From NCBI GenBank assembly GCA_963989385.1, contig OZ022508.1, forward strand, positions 50,321,087-50,385,086: 64,000 nucleotides of DNA, in the 5' to 3' direction. The first letter of the stretch is position 1; each line of letters opens with the position of its first letter. This DNA is from Ctena decussata. Taxonomy: Eukaryota; Mollusca; Bivalvia; Lucinida; Lucinidae. This document shows, one piece after another, positions 57,631 through 64,000 of the stretch. The translations under genes were made by a program, and so were the position numbers. The notes below the pieces were generated by a model. That model was not told the DNA's origin, made no database searches, and worked only from the letters and a program-made list of their open reading frames with translations.

Positions 57631-58780
57631 AGAAAAACTTTGTCATCGCTCTATTGCCTATATTTCTCAACGGATTTTAAAATAACTTCACACAAATGTA
57701 GGGCGTGACAATATCTCGAGCAAATTTGACTTTCAGGATTCTGCGCCCAAGGTCAAGGTCACTGTGGCTATTTTTAGAAAAACTTTGTCAGCGCTCTATC
57801 ACCTACATTTCTCAATGGATTTTAAAATAACTTCACACAAATGTAGGGCATGACAATATCTCGAGCAAGTTTGACTTTCAGGGTGCTGTGCCCAAGGTCA
57901 ATGTCACTTTGGCTATTTTTAGAAAATCTTTGTCATCGCTCTAGCGCCTACATTTCTCAATGGATTTTGAAATAACTTCACACAAATGTAGGGCATGACA
58001 ATATCTCGAGCAAGTTTGACTTTCAGGGTGCTGCGCCCAAGGTCAAGGTCACTGTGGCTATTTTTAGAAAAACTTTGTCATCACTCTAAGGCCTAAATTT
58101 CTCAACGGATTTTAAAATAACTTCACACAAATGTAGGGCATGACAATATCTCGAGCAAGTTTGACTTTCAGGGTGCTGTGCCCAAGGTCAAGGTCACTGT
58201 GGCTATTTTTAGAAAATCTTTGTCATCGCTCTAGCGCCTACATTTCTCAATGGATTTTGAAATCACTTCACACAAATGTAGGGCGTGATAATATCTCGAG
58301 CAAGTTCGACTTTCAGGATGCTGTGCCCAAGGTCAAGGTCACTGTGGCTATTTTTAGAAAAACTTTGTCAGCGCTCTAGCACCTTCATTTCTCAATGGAT
58401 TTTAAAATAACTTCACACAAATGTAGGGCATGACAATATCTCGAGCAAGTTTGACTTTCAGGGTGCTGCGCCCAAGGTCAAGGTCACTGTGGCTATTTTT
58501 AGAAAAACTTTGTCATCGCTCTAGCGCCTACATTTCTCAACGGATTTTGGAAATAACTTCACACAAATGTAGGGCATGACAATATCTCAAGCAAGTTCGA
58601 CTTTCAGGGTGCTGCACCCAAGGTCAAGGTCACTGTGGCTTATTTTAGAAAAACTTTGTCATGGCTCTAGCACCTACATTTCTCCATGGATTTTGAAATA
58701 GCTTCACACAAATGTAGGGTATGACAATATCTCGAGCAAGTTCGACTTTCAGGGTGCTGCGCCCAAGGTCAAGGTCACTG
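57631..58780 (+). repeat. 145-bp tandem array, about 8 copies
   Basis: Unit start AGAAAAACTTTGTCATCGCT at 57631, next at 57776, and so on. Each unit contains ACTTCACACAAATGTAGGGC, ATGACAATATCTCGAGCAAG and CCAAGGTCAAGGTCACTGTG. Short open frames here are repeat-derived. Confidence 0.92.
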
Positions 58781-59408
58781 TGGCTTTTTAGCTCACCTGA
58801 GCCGAAGGCGCAGAGGTGAGCTTATAAGATGGGAGACGAGCCGTCGTCCGTCCGTGCGTGCATCCGTGGGTGGGTGCGTCAACACTTTCAAACATAAATA
58901 TCTCAAAGACCAGTGGGCCGATCGCAATCAAATTTTATCTGAAGCATTATTTGGGTGGGGGAAAGGCTGCATTAGGTTTTGGTGCTGATCGGCTCAGAAC
59001 TCTGGTTTCCATGGCAACAGATAGCCCCCATAGGGTTATAATGGGGAAAACGGCGTCATCACGTTTTCTCGACTGTTTTTGATTAGATCCTTATCATACT
59101 TGCAGGTAATGATGACATACACAAGAGCTTGGATGAGTTCGAAATTTGGCCGGATTCGAGCACAGACTACGGAGTCAGCTGCCCTTGAGCGTTTGAAAAA
59201 AATAATGGGGAAAATGTTGTCATCACGTTTTCTCAACTGTTTTTGCTTAGATCCTTATCATACTTGCATATAATGATGACATACATAAGAGCTTGGATGA
59301 GTTCGAAATTTGGCCGGATTCAAGCACAGACTACGGAGTTAGCTGCCCTTGAGCATTTGAAAAAATCCCATAGTGTTATAATGGAGAAAACAACATCATC
59401 ACATATTT

Positions 59409-60395
59409 TTAGAAAAACTTTGTCATCGCTCTATTGCCTACATTTCTCAACGGATTTTGAAATAACTTCACACAATCGTAGGGCATGACAATATCTCGAG
59501 CAAGTTCGACTTTCAGGATGCTGCGCCCAAGGTCAAGGTCACTGTGGCTAATTTTAGAAAAACTTTGTCAGCGCTCTAGCACCTACATTTCTCAGCAGAT
59601 TTTAAAATAACTTCACACAAATGTAGGGCATGACAATATCTCGAGCAAGTTTGACTTTCAGGATGCTGCGCCCAAGGTCAAGGTCACTGTGGCTATTTTT
59701 AGAAAAATTTTATCAGCGCTCTAGCACCTACATTTCTCAGCAGATTTTAAAATAACTTCACACAAATGTAGGGCATGACAATATCTCGAGCAACTTTGAC
59801 TGTCAGGGTGCTGCACCCAAGGTCAAGGTCACTGTGGCTATTTTTAGAAAAACTTGGTCATCGCTGTAGCACCTACATTTCTCTAGGGATTTTAAATCAA
59901 CTTCACACAAATGTAGGGCATAACAATATCTCAAACATGTTTGACTTCCAGGGTCCTGCGCCCAAGGTCAAGGTCACTGTGGCTATTTTTAGAAAAACTT
60001 TGTCAGCGCTCTAGCACCTACATTTCTCAATGGATTTTAGAATAAATTCACACAAATGTAGGGCATGACAATATCTCGAGCATGTTTGACTTTCAGGGTG
60101 CTGTGCCCAAGGTCAAGGTCACTGTGGCTATTTTTAGAAAAACTTCGTCATCGCCCTAGCACCTTCATTTCTCCATGGATTTTGAAATAACTTGACACAA
60201 ATGTAGGATATAACAATATCTCAAGCAAGTTCGACTTTCAGGATGCTGTGCCCAAGGTCAAAGTCACTGTGGCTATTTTTAGAAAAACTTTGTCATCGCT
60301 CTAGCACCTACATTTCTCAACGGATTCTAAAATAAATTCACACAAATGTAGGGCATGACAATATCTCGAGCAAGTTTGACTTTCAGGGTGCTGCA
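59409..60395 (+). repeat. 145-bp tandem array, about 7 copies
   Basis: Same unit as 57631-58780, placed after the second hairpin head. The last copy breaks off after CAGGGTGCTGCAATCAAGG at about 60402. Confidence 0.92.
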
Positions 60396-61049
60396 ATCAA
60401 GGTTTTTGATTGATCCTTATCATACTTGCAGGTAATGATGACATACATAAGAGCTTGGATGAGTTCGAAATTTGGCCGGATTCGAGCACAGACTATGGAG
60501 TTAGCTGCCCTTGAGCGTTTGAAAAAAAAAACATAGTCTTATAATGGAGAAAACAACGTCATCACATTTTCATTTTTTCAACGGATCCTCTTCATACTTG
60601 CAGATAATGAGGATATGCTTAAAAGCTTGGATTAGTTTGCATTTCAGCTAGATCCCACCACTGACTATGGAGTACCTGCCCTGAGCATCCAAAAAAATCA
60701 ATGTCGCCACTTTTTCTTGGTTTCTACTGATCCGATCCTTTTCAAACTTGCAGGTAATGAGGAAATGCAAAATATCTTAAACAAGTTCAAATTTTGGCCA
60801 CATCAGGCCAACCACTACGAAGTTAGCTGCCCTTGACAGCTCTGTCTATTGTGCTCTTGATCGGATACTTTTTAAACTTGCATATATTAAATGAGGGCAT
60901 ACATAATGTTTTGGATGAGTTTAATTTTCAGCCTGATTGGACCACTGACTGTAGAGTTAGCTGCCCTTGAGCATCTTAATTATCCCTATAGATTTACAAT
61001 GTCTCTCAGGTGAGCAATTGTTGCCCTTTGGGCTACTTGTTTCGAATAG

Positions 61050-61235
61050 AGTGCGACAGACGCGCGTTTCTGTATTTAACTTCTCTGGTCGGTTTGAAAG
61101 AAAAAGGGTGAATGGCATATCTCGGCAGGCAACTAACAGCCCACTCCAATCCACTCTTACTGGCGCATTCCGTGAGACACAGTAGCTTCAGATATAGGGT
61201 AGGAGACGCCTTCGAATTAACTCGCCAGCGCAATG
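61050..61235 (+). repeat. Right copy of ~180-bp direct repeat flanking a 4-kb element
   Basis: GCGACAGACGCGCGTTTCTG, TTTAACTTCT, ATATCTCGGCAGGCAAC, GACACAGTAGCTTCAGATA, GAGACGCCTTCGAATTAACT match 56650-56840 in the same orientation at roughly 75% by eye. Confidence 0.75.
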
Positions 61236-62560
61236 TAGAATGGGATTACTATGCAGTGACTTATAGAAGTAATTTCGTTAGGATCAAACGTTTGGCCATG
61301 GAGATGTCATTCCTTGCCTCGAAATAATGTTTACGTATAGAGTGATGAAAAAAAATAGATACGTAAAGAGAAAAGAGATACTCTTTCGCAACTTAACTTA
61401 CTCAACTTAATCGCAGTGGGTTTTTTAAGTGGTACTTGTTGAGGACACACGGCACTACTTATTTGAGTGTATTTATTTCAGTAGTTTGAGGTAGGAAATT
61501 GTTAATACAGTCTCATTATTTTGTAATTCGACATTAAGAACGCTTGAGTATAGAAAAAAATGAACGCGGAAAATGAATGGGTATTTTCGACCGTGCAAGA
61601 ATTCCTAACAAAATCAATATGATTTGAACTGGGTTAATAGAAAATACAATAAAGATGGATTTTAAATCTATGAAGATGTTATGTATAATATGTCATTATG
61701 TATAGTATTCCTAAATATTTAAGATTTTTTGCAAAGTGAAAATTAAGCACTGGTAGTTGACAGGTTATGTACAGACTTTATAGCCTTGTTTACTTACAAC
61801 ATACCCCTGTGACTGTTTTAACCCACAAGTATTACTCATATGTTTGAGTCAGAAATGTTATCGCCCCTTGAACTGTGCCACCCAGAGATTTTTGTCCGAC
61901 TCGAAAATTATGTACCCTTACCAAATAAAATTAATATTTGTTGAAAAGATAATAAAAAAATCAATTGATTTTTGAATGGTTGTCTCATCTAGTAATGAAA
62001 TGCTGGCAAACTGAAAAGAATTTTATGTGAGCTTATCAGTTTTAGATGCTGTTGGCTTTCAGACATGCGACTTCCTTTCGAAAAAGTGCACAAAATTGGG
62101 GAAAATTGCAATTTGACCGAAGGTATGTTTCTCTGATTTGTTCTTATTCTAGACATCTCGACGGAAACGGCAAACAACCCATAGTATTTGTGAAGCTTGG
62201 TGAACGTGCTTTTAGGGATATGAGTTTTGACATGATTGTCTATACCTTCCCAGAAATATTTCCTTCAGATCACTAACAGATCAAAATTTTTACTGTTTTT
62301 CATGCCTTCAATATTCTTCGTATATTATAACAGCCAGTCCTTGGCTCAGTAACAGGAATAAGTAATATTAAACCATGCGAAATTTTAAGGTACTTTTGAT
62401 ATTGTAGATGGTGGTGAACAATGCAGAAAATATATCATTTCACATGAGATAGTATGTTTCCAGCAAATGTAGTATGGCGAAACATAGTCGAAATCAAGGG
62501 ACCATGGCAGCCAGCCAAATAGGGCAATTTAAATAAAATTATGAAGTTGGTAGAGGACCA
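61236..62560. other. Intron: no recognised feature
   Basis: AT-rich sequence. Open frames at 61989-62276 on both strands carry no family signature. No strong repeat partner was noticed. Confidence 0.4.
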
Positions 62561-62569
62561 ATCTAGAAA

Positions 62570-62845
62570 CATTTCTGTGAAAGTTTTGCCAAAATATCTG
62601 CAGTGACATAGCAATAAATGTTAATTTTCAATTTTTCCCATGTAATCAATGGGAACTTTAAGTTGCCATAACAACCAAAGTTCTAAAAAGATTTGGATAA
62701 AAAAACGTTGGTTTCCTTTGCCTATAGATGCTATATATGCAATTAAGTAACAGTTTCAGAGGAGATATCGTTTGACGGATGGACGGGCGGACGTACGGAC
62801 GACAGATACCTGCCTTTACTAAAGGCTCACTGGTGAGCTAAAAAG
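62570..62845 (-). repeat. Hairpin-headed element end, minus strand
   Basis: GACGGATGGACGGGCGGACG, TACGGACGACAG then CCTTTACTAAAGG and CTCACTGGTGAGCTAAAAAG: the reverse complement gives TTTTTAGCTCACCAGTGAG followed by CGTCCGTACGTCCG, a head on the minus strand. Confidence 0.65.
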
Positions 62846-62957
62846 ACGATGAGATCAGAATGCATCTACACTTTCAAAGGCAGCCCCAAGTAGAAAGACG
62901 GGAGATTGTTTTGTTTTGTTAGCTTTTTTATCTTTTTCTTTCGTTTTATACTTGCAG

Positions 62958-63310
62958 ACTGTCAACCTGAATTACATCTTGATTTTGACGACGGTCAAGT
63001 CATCGATAAATCTCGAAACCATCTTTCTATCTATACAGAGAACATCATACCGTATAGAGGTGCAGCTTATTTTAATGGTCGTGCGAGGATGCTTATAAAT
63101 CGTTTCTCCAATATGGCGTTTCATGGTCATTTAGTGATTAAGTTTCGGTACAAGGAGCAACTACGAGGTCTGACAGCTGGAGCTTTGCAGGCTCTAGTTA
63201 CTAACGGGGACTGTGGGGAAGATCCCTCAATCATTGTAGCCAAAATGCCTGGATATGTTCTGTTGGGCTCAAAGACTGGCAGCGCAAGGACATTTGCAAT
63301 GCCAGTTGTG
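62958..63310 (+). CDS. Protein PIF-like, laminin-G-like domain exon (5' part)
   Basis: The acceptor is ATACTTGCAG; the split codon with the previous exon is Asp. The protein begins CQPELHLDFDDGQVIDKSRN, then AAYFNGRARMLINRFSNMAF, HLVIKFRYKEQ, ALVTNGDCGEDPSIIVAKMP and GYVLLGSKTG. The start with P-E-L-x-L-x-F-D, the AYFNG..ML.I.RFSN strand pair and the later VTN.DC..DPSI.VA segment are characteristic of the LamG-like domain of Pif/BMSP shell-matrix proteins. The exon ends in phase 0 with donor GTAAGC; the frame runs into intron after it, so the rest of the domain lies beyond the window. LamG folds bind proteins or glycans; in Pif they follow the chitin-binding region. A short ATG frame starting at 62906 lies partly in the intron and is not the true start. 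Confidence 0.92.
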
Positions 63311-64000
63311 GTAAGCTTTCTTTAATTATGCCCTCCTGCAAAAGGTAAGCAGAATTTAAAAGTAAACCATATAACTTTCATTGTGAACATAATATGCAAT
63401 TAAAAAGCATTGTAAACAAGAAAACTCTTTAAAAAAAAAAGATAATCGGCGCAGATTAAATGGAAGTGTGTTTTGTTATATGTCTCTAGTTGAAGATTTG
63501 AAAATAACTCATGAATAAGTAAGCTATGTCGGTAGGCACCCACAACCGTAATTTTGACACTGGGTAGCGACAACGACCTATCTCAAATTTGGAATTCCAA
63601 AATGGACCGCGGCAGAGGCTTATAACTACTCATGAGGAATTCATAAGCCTCTGACCGCCGTCAATCTTGAAACTTGAAACTGACCTGATTTCAAAATAGT
63701 TATCAACATGTTGCACTGTTTGTTTGTTTGTGTGTATTAAACCGAAAGTAGAAATCGAAAGTATATCCACGACGAAAAAAAAGAAAGTTTTGAATATCTG
63801 CGTCTGTTTCGATAACATTTCTATTGTAAAATATAAGATAGAGTGCTAGTATTCATAGTGCAGTACGGCGAGAAAAAACGAAGATTAAATATTCATTGAC
63901 CTTTGATATTATTGGCTAAATTTTGACATGCGCATTATTTGACCAATGGAATCTTGTGAAATGTGGAACAATATCGAAATTATACGAGTCTGCGCCTCGA
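63311..64000. other. Intron after the LamG exon
   Basis: No further exon is visible. A small palindrome GCAGAGGCTTATA...TCATAAGCCTCTG, flanked by GCGG and CCGC, lies at 63609-63660. Otherwise AT-rich. Confidence 0.5.

Larger units (their letters stand above)
56998..61041 (+). mobile_element. Long hairpin-headed element with a duplicated head and two 145-bp arrays
   Basis: Two heads (56998 and 58787) each start TAGCTCACCTGAGCCGAAGG with the inverted GTGAGCTTATA and a CGTCGTCCGTCCG tract. Between and after them lie TCATACTTGCA.GTAATGATG units and 145-bp arrays. The right end CTCAGGTGAGCAATTG, CCCTTTGGGCTACTTG closes it with the inverted repeat of the head. It is the same family as 14509-16120, but with the arrays added. 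No protein. Confidence 0.75.

Overview
The window looks like part of a bivalve (possibly venerid clam) genome. This is inferred from AT-rich sequence, long introns, tRNA-derived SINEs, the many hairpin-headed CGTCCGTCCG interspersed repeats, and one recognisable protein-coding gene of the shell-matrix Pif/BMSP type. The species cannot be fixed from the sequence alone. Nothing suggests a prokaryotic or organellar origin. Nearly all open reading frames here are chance or repeat-derived.

One gene is supported. It lies on the + strand, spans the whole window and is open at both ends. Eight exons are visible: three sushi/CCP exons (326-496, 18519-18689, 30461-30628), a short Pro/Thr linker exon (46399-46449), two CBM14 chitin-binding exons (48330-48521, 51113-51307), a short Cys-poor CBM14-like exon (52650-52799) and the first part of a laminin-G-like domain (62958-63310). 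All seven joins agree in phase (phase 1) and the eight exons give 483 codons with no stop. The order chitin-binding, short Cys-poor module, LamG is that of Pif/BMSP shell-matrix proteins, which bind chitin and help organise calcium carbonate. The sushi modules would lie N-terminal to these. The start codon, signal peptide, any VWA domain and the C-terminus lie outside the window.

The introns are a mosaic of mobile and tandem DNA. Main blocks: a 2.5-kb near-perfect inverted repeat (2214-4704); a cluster of small TIR elements at 10.8-13.3 kb, with a structurally similar element at 33.6-34.5 kb; non-LTR retrotransposon remnants on the minus strand (13.43-14.16 kb and 38.99-42.11 kb); two further TIR elements (43328-44160, 44840-45688); many hairpin-headed elements (for example 14.5-16.1, 19.9-21.2, 21.8-23.8, 25.7-27.4, 29.0-30.05 and 57.0-61.04 kb); several SINEs; and minisatellites.

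The most unusual structure is at 49889-51147. An 80-bp unit containing the 3' end of an intron (branch region, pyrimidine tract, CAG) plus the first 35 bases of the second chitin-binding exon is repeated in tandem, 16 copies in all. The last copy is the real exon start. The gene therefore has an array of decoy 3' splice sites. Only the penultimate one stays in frame, and its use would add 27 residues.
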